Of a stretch of DNA of 7,085 nt, positions 1-5,601 are shown in pieces. Both the position numbers and the translations under genes were made by a program. Location of the stretch: contig JAJZFE010000250.1 in assembly GCA_021798655.1 (NCBI GenBank), positions 1 through 7,085 on the forward strand. Direction: 5' to 3'. This DNA is from Acidobacteriota bacterium. GTDB lineage: Bacteria > Acidobacteriota > Terriglobia > Terriglobales > Acidobacteriaceae. A model generated the notes under the pieces. That model saw only the letters and a list, made by a program, of their open reading frames with translations, made no database searches and was not told where the DNA came from. Position 1 is the stretch's first letter. Each line of letters starts with the position of its first letter.

Positions 1-78
1 CTGCTCAGCATCCGTCGCGCCGGCGCCGACTTCATCGTCACTTACTTCGCGAAAGATGCCGCGAAGGTTTTGGGCTGA
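1..78 (+). CDS. hemB: Delta-aminolevulinic acid dehydratase (porphobilinogen synthase), C-terminal end only
   Basis: Reading from base 1 in frame 1 gives 25 residues, LLSIRRAGADFIVTYFAKDA followed by AKVLG, then TGA at 76-78. The pattern (L/T)SIRRAGAD-I-TYFAKDAA is the conserved C-terminus of HemB, the cytoplasmic enzyme that condenses two 5-aminolevulinate molecules to porphobilinogen in tetrapyrrole (haem) synthesis. The active-site lysines and metal ligands lie outside the window to the left, so only the tail can be judged. The end is intact and matches the usual HemB length limit. Its last 37 bp are overlapped tail-to-tail by the endolysin gene on the other strand, and no terminator hairpin is evident just after the stop. 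The identification rests on a short but distinctive stretch. Confidence 0.85.
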   Translation: MLSIRRAGADFIVTYFAKDAAKVLG

Positions 79-530
79 GCCACTGCGGTTTGCTGACTGA
101 GGAACATCTCCGCCTCCGCCTGGCGTCTGCGCACCAGGCCCGGAACCACTTCGCCACCGGCATGCACCCACAGACCAAACTGAGACGCCGCGCCCGCGAA
201 GTCGCCGGCGTTCACCTTGCGCAGCAGCGTGGACTGCAAGAAATTTCCGCGCCCCGCATTGAAGCAGAAGTCCACCATGGCATCGAACTGCCCCTGCAAG
301 ATCGCCGCCGTCACCTTCCGATTCACACACCGCACCGCGTCCCCAAGGTCAGCGAGCAGCATGGCCTCAGCCTCTGCGTCGGTAACCTTCACACCCTCGC
401 CCAGCCCGGGTCCTGTATGGCCATATCCCACCGTCCACACGCCCACGGAATCCTGATATGCATCCAGGCGAAGACCTTCAAAGCTCTTCGTGAGCGCCAA
501 CCCCTTCTCGCTATACGTAAACTCATGCAT
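42..530 (-). CDS. Phage-type lysozyme / endolysin (GH24, T4/R-type)
   Basis: This is a 162-aa glycoside hydrolase family 24 muramidase, which cleaves the MurNAc-GlcNAc bonds of peptidoglycan. The E-8-D-5-T catalytic triad is visible as Glu18 (KSFEG), Asp27 (YQDSVG) and Thr33 (WTVGYGHTG). Later conserved segments are GQFDAMVDFCFNAG, STLLRKVNAGDFAGA and PGLVRRRQAEAEMFL (ends near residue 144), as in P22 gp19/lambdoid R-type endolysins. I chose ATG 530 because GGAGG at 541-545 sits 10 nt upstream. A longer reading from a TTG at 581 only adds non-conserved residues. There is no signal peptide or SAR-type N-terminal helix, so export would need a holin. The last ~11 codons, beyond the family core, run antisense into hemB. 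On the same strand, 4.8 kb away, are a holin-like gene and a tail gene. The family call is firm. Whether it serves a phage, a tailocin/GTA or a cell-wall role is open. Confidence 0.92.
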   Translation of the reverse strand: MHEFTYSEKGLALTKSFEGLRLDAYQDSVGVWTVGYGHTGPGLGEGVKVTDAEAEAMLLADLGDAVRCVNRKVTAAILQGQFDAMVDFCFNAGRGNFLQSTLLRKVNAGDFAGAASQFGLWVHAGGEVVPGLVRRRQAEAEMFLSQQTAVAQPKTFAASFAK

Positions 531-627
531 CAAAAGCGCACCTCCATGAGCGCCGTGATTCTCTTCAAACGCCTCCTGCAAACCCGATTCAGCGCCCTTG
601 CATCGCGGATGGCTGCTCGAACATCAA

Positions 628-657
628 ATGACGCTGGGCCATCACAGCGGCTAAACT
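628..657 (+). promoter_or_regulatory. Weak candidate promoter for the lpd operon
   Basis: ATGACG at 628-633 (four of six bases of TTGACA) and TAAACT at 652-657 (four of six bases of TATAAT) are 18 bp apart. This would start transcription about 75 bp before lpd. The match is modest and in the right place, but other weak combinations exist in this gap, so it is only a candidate. Confidence 0.25.
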
Positions 658-683
658 AAGCTGTCGAATAAACCCGGAACGAG

Positions 684-709
684 CGCGCTGCATCCCCGCG
701 CTGCATTCC
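684..709. repeat. 13-bp tandem repeat in the lpd leader
   Basis: CGCGCTGCATCCC (684-696) is followed directly by CGCGCTGCATTCC (697-709), identical at 12 of 13 positions. It lies 31 bp before the lpd start, between the candidate promoter and the ribosome binding site. Two shorter copies of ACGAACG follow at 711-717 and 722-728, 11 bp apart. It could be a replication slip or a pair of in-phase protein sites. Nothing else supports a function. Confidence 0.7.
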
Positions 710-740
710 GACGAACGCCCAACGAACGGAGCTCACTGAC

Positions 741-2189
741 GTGGCAGAAACTATCTATGACCTGGTCATCATCGGCGGCGGCCCAGCCGGCTACACCTGC
801 GGCATCCGCGCCGCGCAACTCGGCCTCAAGGTCGCACTCATCGAAAAGACCGACGTGCTGGGTGGCACCTGCCTGCACTGGGGCTGCATCCCCACCAAGG
901 CCATGCTCTTCACCGCCGAAGTCTGGGACCATCTGAAGCACGCAGAAAGCTACGGCATCGAAGGCGTCTCCGCGCCCACGCTCAACTGGGCCAACCTGCT
1001 CAAGCGCAAGGCAGACATCATCGTGAAGCACACCAAGGGTCTCGACTTCCTGATGAAGAAGAACAAGATCACGGTTGTGCGCGGCCACGGCCGCCTCACC
1101 GGTCCTGCAAAAGCTGGCGTCTTCACCATCGACGTAACCGCCACGGACAAAGGCAAGGCCCAGGCCTCCGAGCAGCAGACCACCACCCAGGTCCTCGGCA
1201 AGAAGGTCGTGCTCGCCACCGGCTCCGACGCGCGCATGCTCCCGGGTTACAAGGCCGACGACACGATCCTCACCAACATGGAGATCCTCACCCTGCCCGC
1301 GCTGCCAAAGTCGCTCATCGTCATCGGCTCAGGCGCCGTCGGTGTGGAGTTTGCCTCCATCTTCCGCAGCTTTGGAGCTGAGGTCACCATCCTCGAAGCC
1401 CTGCCGCGCGTGGTTCCCGTTGAGGATGAAGAGGTGTCCAAGGAGCTTACTCGCGCCTATAAGAAGCGCGGCATCGACGTGAACGTCGGCTGCAAGGTCG
1501 AGAAGATCGAGAAGGTCAAAGCCGGTGCGAAGGTCAGCTTCACCGACGCCGCGGGCAAGCCGCAGGTCAAGGAGGCCGAGAAGGTGCTCGTCGCCGTCGG
1601 CCGCGGCCCACGCACTGCAGACGCAGGCATCGACAAAGTGAAGATCACGCTCGACCGTGGATTCATCCCCGTCAACGAGTGGATGGAGACCACGGAACCC
1701 GGCGTCTATGCCATCGGCGACATCGTCGTTGGGCTGCCACAACTCGCACACGTGGGAGCCATGAGCGGAGTCGTCGTCGCCACCAGGCTGGCCGGAAAGT
1801 ATGCTCGCCCCGTCCGCAAGGACCGCGTCCCAGGATGCACCTACTGCGATCCGCAGATTGGCAGCGTCGGCCTCACCGAGGCGCAGGCCAAGGAAAAGGG
1901 CTATCAGGTCAGGGTTGGCAAGTTCCCCTTCGTCGGCAACTCCAAGGCCACTATTGTTGACTCGCATGACGGCTTCGTGAAGGTCGTCTCCGACGCCAAG
2001 TACGGCGAGGTTCTGGGCGTCCACATCATCGGCCCGCAAGCCACCGAACTCATCGCCGAGTGCGTCGTCGCCATGGAGATGGAGGCCACCGTCGAAGAGC
2101 TGATGTTCACCATCCACGCCCATCCCACGCTCTCGGAGAGCCTGCTCGACGCCTTCTCCAGCGTCGAGGGCATGGCCATCAACGTTTAG
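741..2189 (+). CDS. lpdA: Dihydrolipoamide dehydrogenase (E3)
   Basis: This 482-aa flavoprotein is the E3 subunit shared by 2-oxo acid dehydrogenase complexes. It reoxidises dihydrolipoyl arms of E2 and passes electrons through a disulfide and FAD to NAD+. Features in order: FAD-binding GGGPAG at residues 12-17; redox-active disulfide Cys44/Cys49 in [13 protein letters not shown] (HW where many homologues have NV); NAD-binding GSGAVGVEF around residue 200; second FAD motif YAIGDIV; C-terminal dimer domain with the active-site pair His461/Glu466 in HAHPTLSES. All catalytic residues are present and the length is typical. The start is GTG at 741, 9 nt after CGGAG (727-731). It is the first gene of an apparent lpd-DUF1348-lipB operon, next to a SucB-type E2, which suggests it serves that complex. 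Other flavin disulfide reductases are excluded by the TCLxxGCIPTK and HPTLSE motifs together. Confidence 0.97.
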   Translation: MAETIYDLVIIGGGPAGYTCGIRAAQLGLKVALIEKTDVLGGTCLHWGCIPTKAMLFTAEVWDHLKHAESYGIEGVSAPTLNWANLLKRKADIIVKHTKGLDFLMKKNKITVVRGHGRLTGPAKAGVFTIDVTATDKGKAQASEQQTTTQVLGKKVVLATGSDARMLPGYKADDTILTNMEILTLPALPKSLIVIGSGAVGVEFASIFRSFGAEVTILEALPRVVPVEDEEVSKELTRAYKKRGIDVNVGCKVEKIEKVKAGAKVSFTDAAGKPQVKEAEKVLVAVGRGPRTADAGIDKVKITLDRGFIPVNEWMETTEPGVYAIGDIVVGLPQLAHVGAMSGVVVATRLAGKYARPVRKDRVPGCTYCDPQIGSVGLTEAQAKEKGYQVRVGKFPFVGNSKATIVDSHDGFVKVVSDAKYGEVLGVHIIGPQATELIAECVVAMEMEATVEELMFTIHAHPTLSESLLDAFSSVEGMAINV

Positions 2190-2218
2190 GAACCCAGCCC
2201 CTGGAGGAACTCGTGAAC

Positions 2219-2686
2219 ATGGAACAAAGGCCTCCGTTTCCGCCGTTCACTCACGAAACTGCCGTCGAGAAGGTCCGCAAGGCAGAGGACGCATGGAATG
2301 GCAGCGATCCCCAACGCGTCGCGCTGGCCTACTCCATCGACAGCCGCTGGAGGAACCGCAACGAGTTCATCAACGGTCGCGAGGAGATCGTCGCATTCCT
2401 CACGCGCAAATGGCAACGCGAGGCTGACTATCGCCTCATCAAAGAGCTTTGGACCTTCGCCGGAAACCGTATCGCGGTGCGCTTCGCCTACGAATCCCAT
2501 GACGAAGCCGGTCAGTGGTTTCGCTCCTACGGCAACGAAAATTGGGAGTTCGACTCCAATGGCCTCATGACTGCTCGCCACGCCAGCATCAACGATCTCG
2601 CGATCACTGAGGCACAACGCCTGTTCCACTGGCCCGCAGGCCGCCGTCCCGACGATCACCCGTGCCTCAGCGATCTCGGCCTGTAG
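2219..2686 (+). CDS. DUF1348 / NTF2-like (SnoaL-fold) protein
   Basis: This 155-aa cytoplasmic protein begins [20 protein letters not shown]. It contains the DUF1348 hallmarks [17 protein letters not shown] near the N-terminus, then [44 protein letters not shown] and GNENWEFD. The family has the cone-shaped alpha+beta fold of nuclear transport factor 2, used by many unrelated small enzymes and binding proteins. Its own biochemical role is not established as far as I know. There is no signal peptide or membrane segment. Two in-frame starts compete behind GGAGG at 2203-2207: GTG at 2213 (5 nt spacing) and ATG at 2219 (11 nt spacing). I prefer ATG because family members usually begin close to this point. 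It lies 29 bp after lpd and 7 bp before lipB, so it is almost certainly co-transcribed with both. Confidence 0.88.
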   Translation: MEQRPPFPPFTHETAVEKVRKAEDAWNGSDPQRVALAYSIDSRWRNRNEFINGREEIVAFLTRKWQREADYRLIKELWTFAGNRIAVRFAYESHDEAGQWFRSYGNENWEFDSNGLMTARHASINDLAITEAQRLFHWPAGRRPDDHPCLSDLGL

Positions 2687-2693
2687 CAACGTT

Positions 2694-3428
2694 ATGCACA
2701 TCCACCTCCTCCAACTCGGCCGCATCTCCTACGCGGAAGGTCTGCGCCTCCAAGCCGAGGTCGTCGCCGCGCGCAAGACGGGCGTCATCGGCGACACGCT
2801 CCTCCTGCTCGAACACCCGCCCGTGCTCACGCTTGGCCGCAACGCGTCGCGCGCAAACATCCTAGCCAGCGATGAACTGCTTGCCCAGCGCGGCGTCGAT
2901 ATCCACGAGATCAACCGCGGCGGAGACGTCACTTACCACGGTCCCGGCCAGCTCGTCGGCTACCCCATCTTCGATCTGCGCGGCGACCTTCCCGGCAAAC
3001 GCGGTCCGCATCTGGGTCCAGTCGACTTCGTCCGCCTCATGGAAGAAGCGCTCATCCTCACCTGCAAGGACTTCGGCGTCCCTGCACAGCGCATCTGCAA
3101 GCTCACCGGCGTCTGGACGCTGGCTGGCGGCAGCGTCCGCGAGAAGAAGATCGCAGCCATTGGCGTCCACGTCTCGCAGGCCGTCACCTCGCACGGCTTC
3201 GCGCTCAACGTCTCCACCGACCTGCGCGACTTCGATTGGATCGTCCCCTGCGGCATCACCGACCGCACCGTCACCTCCCTCGAACTCGAATCCCCGCAGG
3301 CTCCTCCACCCACGTTGGAGCAGGCCGCCAACAGCGTCTCCGCCAACTTCGGACGCGTCTTCCAGCGCCAGATGCTGGCCGCCGAATCTCTCGACGAGTT
3401 ACTCGCCGTACACCACTCAACCCGCTGA
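2694..3428 (+). CDS. lipB: Octanoyl-[ACP]:protein N-octanoyltransferase (lipoate biosynthesis)
   Basis: This 244-aa LipB moves the octanoyl group from acyl carrier protein to the lipoyl-domain lysine of E2 and GcvH-type proteins, the first step of de novo lipoylation. The signature RGGDVTYHGPGQLVGYP is at residues 75-91. The catalytic lysine is Lys152 (KKIAAIGVHV) and the acyl-thioester cysteine is Cys186 (IVPCGI). HPPVLTLGR at 41-49 is also typical. After the signature there is an insertion (DLPGKRGPHLGP, about 98-109) relative to the E. coli enzyme. The ATG follows the DUF1348 stop by 7 bp and has no good Shine-Dalgarno sequence, suggesting translational coupling. Placement between lpd and the E2 gene links lipoyl attachment to the complex that uses it. 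No lipA is seen in the window. Confidence 0.96.
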   Translation: MHIHLLQLGRISYAEGLRLQAEVVAARKTGVIGDTLLLLEHPPVLTLGRNASRANILASDELLAQRGVDIHEINRGGDVTYHGPGQLVGYPIFDLRGDLPGKRGPHLGPVDFVRLMEEALILTCKDFGVPAQRICKLTGVWTLAGGSVREKKIAAIGVHVSQAVTSHGFALNVSTDLRDFDWIVPCGITDRTVTSLELESPQAPPPTLEQAANSVSANFGRVFQRQMLAAESLDELLAVHHSTR

Positions 3429-3436
3429 TCATCCCG

Positions 3437-3448
3437 TACCGATCGGTA
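3437..3448. promoter_or_regulatory. Perfect 12-bp palindrome, operator-like
   Basis: TACCGATCGGTA is a perfect inverted repeat in the lipB-E2 gap, 43 bp upstream of the TATAAT box. As RNA it could form only a 4-bp stem and has no U-run, so it is a poor terminator. The shape resembles operators of dimeric repressors such as the TetR family. The regulator is unknown, and chance cannot be excluded for a site this short. Confidence 0.4.
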
Positions 3449-3491
3449 TGAAATAGCCCTTTTATGTGCTCACGCATCCTATCGACAGCCG

Positions 3492-3497
3492 TATAAT
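3492..3497 (+). promoter_or_regulatory. Consensus -10 box for the E2 gene
   Basis: TATAAT is a perfect -10 hexamer in otherwise GC-rich DNA, 50 bp before the E2 start. The hexamer at the normal -35 spacing (CTCACG, 3469-3474) does not match the consensus, so an activator or another sigma contact may be needed. A start site near 3504 would leave the ATG at 3515 without a usable ribosome binding site, which supports the downstream start at 3548. Confidence 0.55.
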
Positions 3498-3547
3498 CTT
3501 GAGGTTGCGCTGTTATGCGCCGCACACTCTCCCGGAGAACCTTCCCC

Positions 3548-5179
3548 ATGTCAATCGACGTCGTTATGCCCCAGATGGGCGAATCCATCACCGAAGGCAC
3601 CCTCACCAAGTGGCTCAAGAAGCCTGGCGACACCGTCGCCCGCGATGAACCCCTCTTCGAGATCTCTACCGACAAGGTTGATGCCGAGATTCCTTCGCCA
3701 GCCGCCGGAACGCTTGGCGACATCAAGGTGCAGGAGGGCGCAACCGTTACCGTTGGCACGGTCGTTTGTGCGATCGACGAATCGGGTGCAGTCGCCGCGG
3801 CGAGCGCGACACCTGCTGCTTCCGCACCGAAAGCTGAGGCCGCTCCAGCAGCAACCCCGGTGGCTCCTGCGACAGCGCCTGCGGCCGCTGGTCCGGGCAC
3901 CGAGGTCCTGATGCCCCAGATGGGCGAGTCCATCACGGAGGGCACGCTCACCAAGTGGCTCAAGAAGATCGGCGACACCGTCGCGCGCGACGAGCCCATC
4001 TTCGAAATCTCCACCGACAAGGTCGACGCAGAGATCCCCTCACCCGTCGCCGGAACGCTCTCGGAGATCCGCGTTCAGGAGGGTCAGACCGTCACGATCA
4101 ACACCGTGGTCGCCATCATCGGCGGCGGTGCCGCGGCTCCGGCAGCAACACCGCAACCCGCCGCGGCAACTCCTGCAGCGGCTGCGCCGAGTACCCCCGC
4201 GCCCTCACCCGCTGCCCCTGCGGCCTCGGTCGGCGAAGCTCCTCGCTCCTCGCCGCTGGTCCGCAAGATCGCGTCCGAGAACAACGTTGACCTCCGCGCA
4301 ATCCCCGGAACCGGCGCCTCCGGCCGCATCACCAAACAGGACATCCTCGGCCACCTCGAAGGCGGACATACCGTTGCACCGGCAGCAGTCGCCGCACCAG
4401 TCGCGGCAGCGCCAGCACCCATTGCCGCCGCGACGCCTGCAAAGACAGCCGCTGTTGCAGCTCCAGCACCCATGCCCGGCGAACTTGTACCGCTCTCCAA
4501 GATGCGCTCGATCATCGCGAAGCGCATGGTCGAATCCAAGGCCACCAGCCCGCACGTCCACACCGTCTTCAAGGTGGACATGACCCGCATTGTGAAGCTG
4601 CGCGAGAAGGAGAAGGGCAAGTACGAGCAGCGCAATGGCGTGAAGCTGACTTACATGCCCTTCATTACGCGGGCTGCCATTCAGGCCCTGCGCAAACACC
4701 CCATCGTCAATGCGTCGATGCAGGGCGAGGCGATCCTATACAACAAGAACATCAACATCGGCATCGCTGTCGCGCTGGAGTGGGGACTGATCGTACCGGT
4801 CATCAAGCAGACAGAGGAGAAGAGCTTCCTCGGCATTGCCCGCGCCATCGTCGACGTCGCCGACCGCGCCCGCGGCAAGAAGCTTGCCCCCGACGAGGTC
4901 GCCGGCGGAACCTTCACGCTCACCAACTCCGGCATCTTCGGCGAGGAGTTCGGAACCCCGATCATTGCGCAGCCGCAGTCGGCGATTCTGGCCATCGGCG
5001 GTCTCAGCAAGGAGCCGCTCGTGCTCACCGACAAGGACGGACAGGACACCATCGCCATCCGCAGCGTACAGCACTTCGTGCTCGGCTTCGACCATCGCAT
5101 TATCGACGGTGCGGACGCCGGCAAGTTCATGTCCGACTTCAAAGCCTGCCTCGAGAACTGGTCAGAGGATATCGGGTAG
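3548..5179 (+). CDS. sucB: 2-oxo acid dehydrogenase E2 (dihydrolipoamide acyltransferase), probable 2-oxoglutarate dehydrogenase type
   Basis: This 543-aa E2 core protein moves acyl groups from E1 through swinging lipoyl arms to CoA. Domains: lipoyl 1 (about 2-78, Lys43 in STDKVD); Ala/Pro linker; lipoyl 2 (about 118-195, Lys158); second linker; peripheral-subunit-binding domain (about 234-272, SSPLVRKIASEN and GRITKQDIL); third linker; acyltransferase domain (about 318-543) with TLTNSGIFGEEFGTPI and the active-site DHRIIDG (His516, Asp520). The TxTNxGxFG and STPII-like segments favour the succinyltransferase (SucB) class over pyruvate E2, but a branched-chain or mixed specificity remains possible because no E1 gene is present. 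I chose ATG 3548 because GGAG (3534-3537) lies 10 nt upstream and MSIDVVMPQMGES is the normal family N-terminus. A longer reading from 3515 adds MRRTLSRRTFP. The neighbouring E3 and LipB fit its needs. Confidence 0.94.
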   Translation: MSIDVVMPQMGESITEGTLTKWLKKPGDTVARDEPLFEISTDKVDAEIPSPAAGTLGDIKVQEGATVTVGTVVCAIDESGAVAAASATPAASAPKAEAAPAATPVAPATAPAAAGPGTEVLMPQMGESITEGTLTKWLKKIGDTVARDEPIFEISTDKVDAEIPSPVAGTLSEIRVQEGQTVTINTVVAIIGGGAAAPAATPQPAAATPAAAAPSTPAPSPAAPAASVGEAPRSSPLVRKIASENNVDLRAIPGTGASGRITKQDILGHLEGGHTVAPAAVAAPVAAAPAPIAAATPAKTAAVAAPAPMPGELVPLSKMRSIIAKRMVESKATSPHVHTVFKVDMTRIVKLREKEKGKYEQRNGVKLTYMPFITRAAIQALRKHPIVNASMQGEAILYNKNINIGIAVALEWGLIVPVIKQTEEKSFLGIARAIVDVADRARGKKLAPDEVAGGTFTLTNSGIFGEEFGTPIIAQPQSAILAIGGLSKEPLVLTDKDGQDTIAIRSVQHFVLGFDHRIIDGADAGKFMSDFKACLENWSEDIG

Positions 5180-5253
5180 GAGAGTTTCCATACCCCCTCC
5201 CCCCTGTTTCCTCAAAGTCTCTGAAGTCAGCATCATGCGTGCAAGTGCTTCAT

Positions 5254-5292
5254 AAAGTATTCACCCGTATGGCCTTGCGCGCAAAGTATTCA
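5254..5292. repeat. Direct repeat pair AAAGTATTCA
   Basis: AAAGTATTCA occurs at 5254-5263 and again at 5283-5292, starting 29 bp apart. It is AT-rich within GC-rich surroundings. On the minus strand it reads TGAATACTTT. Each copy is preceded at differing distances by GCGTGCA or GCGCGCA. The role is unknown: it could be a protein-binding pair, part of a dispersed intergenic repeat or a recombination remnant. Confidence 0.6.
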
Positions 5293-5304
5293 TAGCAGGC
5301 TGAT

Positions 5305-5328
5305 GGCGAGGGGAGCTGTTCCCTCGCC
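5305..5328. terminator. Hairpin between convergent genes, probable bidirectional terminator
   Basis: GGCGAGGG (5305-5312) pairs perfectly with CCCTCGCC (5321-5328). With a G-U pair and an A-U pair the stem extends to 10 bp around a GCTG loop. It sits 125 bp after the E2 stop and 17 bp after the holin-like stop. No T-run follows on either strand, so it is not a canonical intrinsic terminator, but position and stability suggest termination or 3'-end protection for both transcripts. Confidence 0.5.
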
Positions 5329-5345
5329 GCAGCCCGGCAGTGTTG

Positions 5346-5570
5346 CTAGTTGTGTTTCTCCATCAAATACGCAAGCGCGAGATGCGCTGCGGTCCACAGC
5401 GCGCTCAAGGCTGCGATGACGCCCTTCAGCCGTTGCACACTGCGCTCATGTGACTCGACTCTTGCTTCCAATTGATGCAGTCGCCCCGGTTGTCCGATCC
5501 CCATCAACTGCTGCATCTGCGCCTTCAGGACGCTCAACTCCTGAAGCACCTGGCTTTCAAAATCCGTCAT
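5346..5570 (-). CDS. Small holin-like protein: coiled coil plus C-terminal membrane segment
   Basis: The product is 74 aa, starting MTDFESQVLQELSVLKAQMQ. Residues 4-24 and 31-49 have heptad-like leucines and charged residues (LHQLEARVESHERSVQRLKG) that suggest a coiled coil. Residues about 50-70 (GVIAALSALWTAAHLALAYL) form one hydrophobic segment ending in MEKHN. This layout resembles XhlA-type haemolysin/holin accessory proteins and other small phage membrane proteins encoded next to tail genes, but I cannot name a family with certainty. I chose ATG 5570 because AGAGGTG (5575-5581 on the minus strand) lies just upstream. A longer reading begins at 5615 and adds a basic stretch. It starts 31 bp after the tail gene stop, so it is likely in the same transcript. 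The inferred role is helping an endolysin cross the membrane. Confidence 0.7.
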   Translation of the reverse strand: MTDFESQVLQELSVLKAQMQQLMGIGQPGRLHQLEARVESHERSVQRLKGVIAALSALWTAAHLALAYLMEKHN

Positions 5571-5601
5571 CGCCCACCTCTTCCTCCGTAAACATTTATC
5601 C

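Larger units (their letters stand above)
531..740. other. Divergent intergenic region between endolysin and lpd
   Basis: These 210 bp separate two divergently read genes and should carry the promoter of the lpd operon and possibly one for the endolysin. Visible elements are the endolysin ribosome binding site at 541-545 (minus strand), a weak plus-strand promoter candidate, a 13-bp tandem repeat at 684-709 and the lpd ribosome binding site near 727-731. I found no convincing minus-strand -10/-35 pair and no RNA gene. Confidence 0.6.
5180..5345. other. Convergent intergenic region after E2
   Basis: These 166 bp lie between the ends of the E2 gene (+) and the holin-like gene (-). They hold a pyrimidine-rich run near 5191-5208, two copies of a 10-mer (5254-5263, 5283-5292) and a strong hairpin (5305-5328). 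I see no open reading frame with a ribosome binding site and no tRNA. Confidence 0.6.

Noticed and set aside
90..659. 189-aa open frame on the plus strand opposite the endolysin
   Set aside because: The Arg/His/Gln-rich composition is typical of an antisense shadow. The opposite strand has an intact GH24 catalytic triad and a good ribosome binding site.
1329..2123. 264-aa open frame on the minus strand inside lpd
   Set aside because: It is fully antisense to lpd, rich in Asp/Gly/His/Leu as expected for a reversed GC-rich frame, with no recognisable motif.
3429..3475. Rho-independent terminator after lipB
   Set aside because: The only inverted repeat there gives a 4-bp stem and is not followed by a T-run. 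It is better described as an operator-like palindrome.
3515..3547. Longer E2 start at ATG 3515 (11 extra residues MRRTLSRRTFP)
   Set aside because: The family N-terminus begins at MSIDVV. GGAG precedes the ATG at 3548, and a start site set by the TATAAT box would leave the upstream ATG without a ribosome binding site.
3271..4020. 249-aa open frame on the minus strand across the lipB end and E2 start
   Set aside because: It is antisense to two well-supported genes, has low-complexity Ala/Val/Ser content from the Ala/Pro linkers and mirrored lipoyl repeats, and has no family resemblance. It is a shadow frame of GC-rich coding DNA.
1..5345. Attachment-site repeat: a copy of the hemB 3' end near the other border of the block
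   Set aside because: I looked for the hemB end sequence in the 5180-5345 gap and found only a six-base match (GGCTGA), which is chance level.
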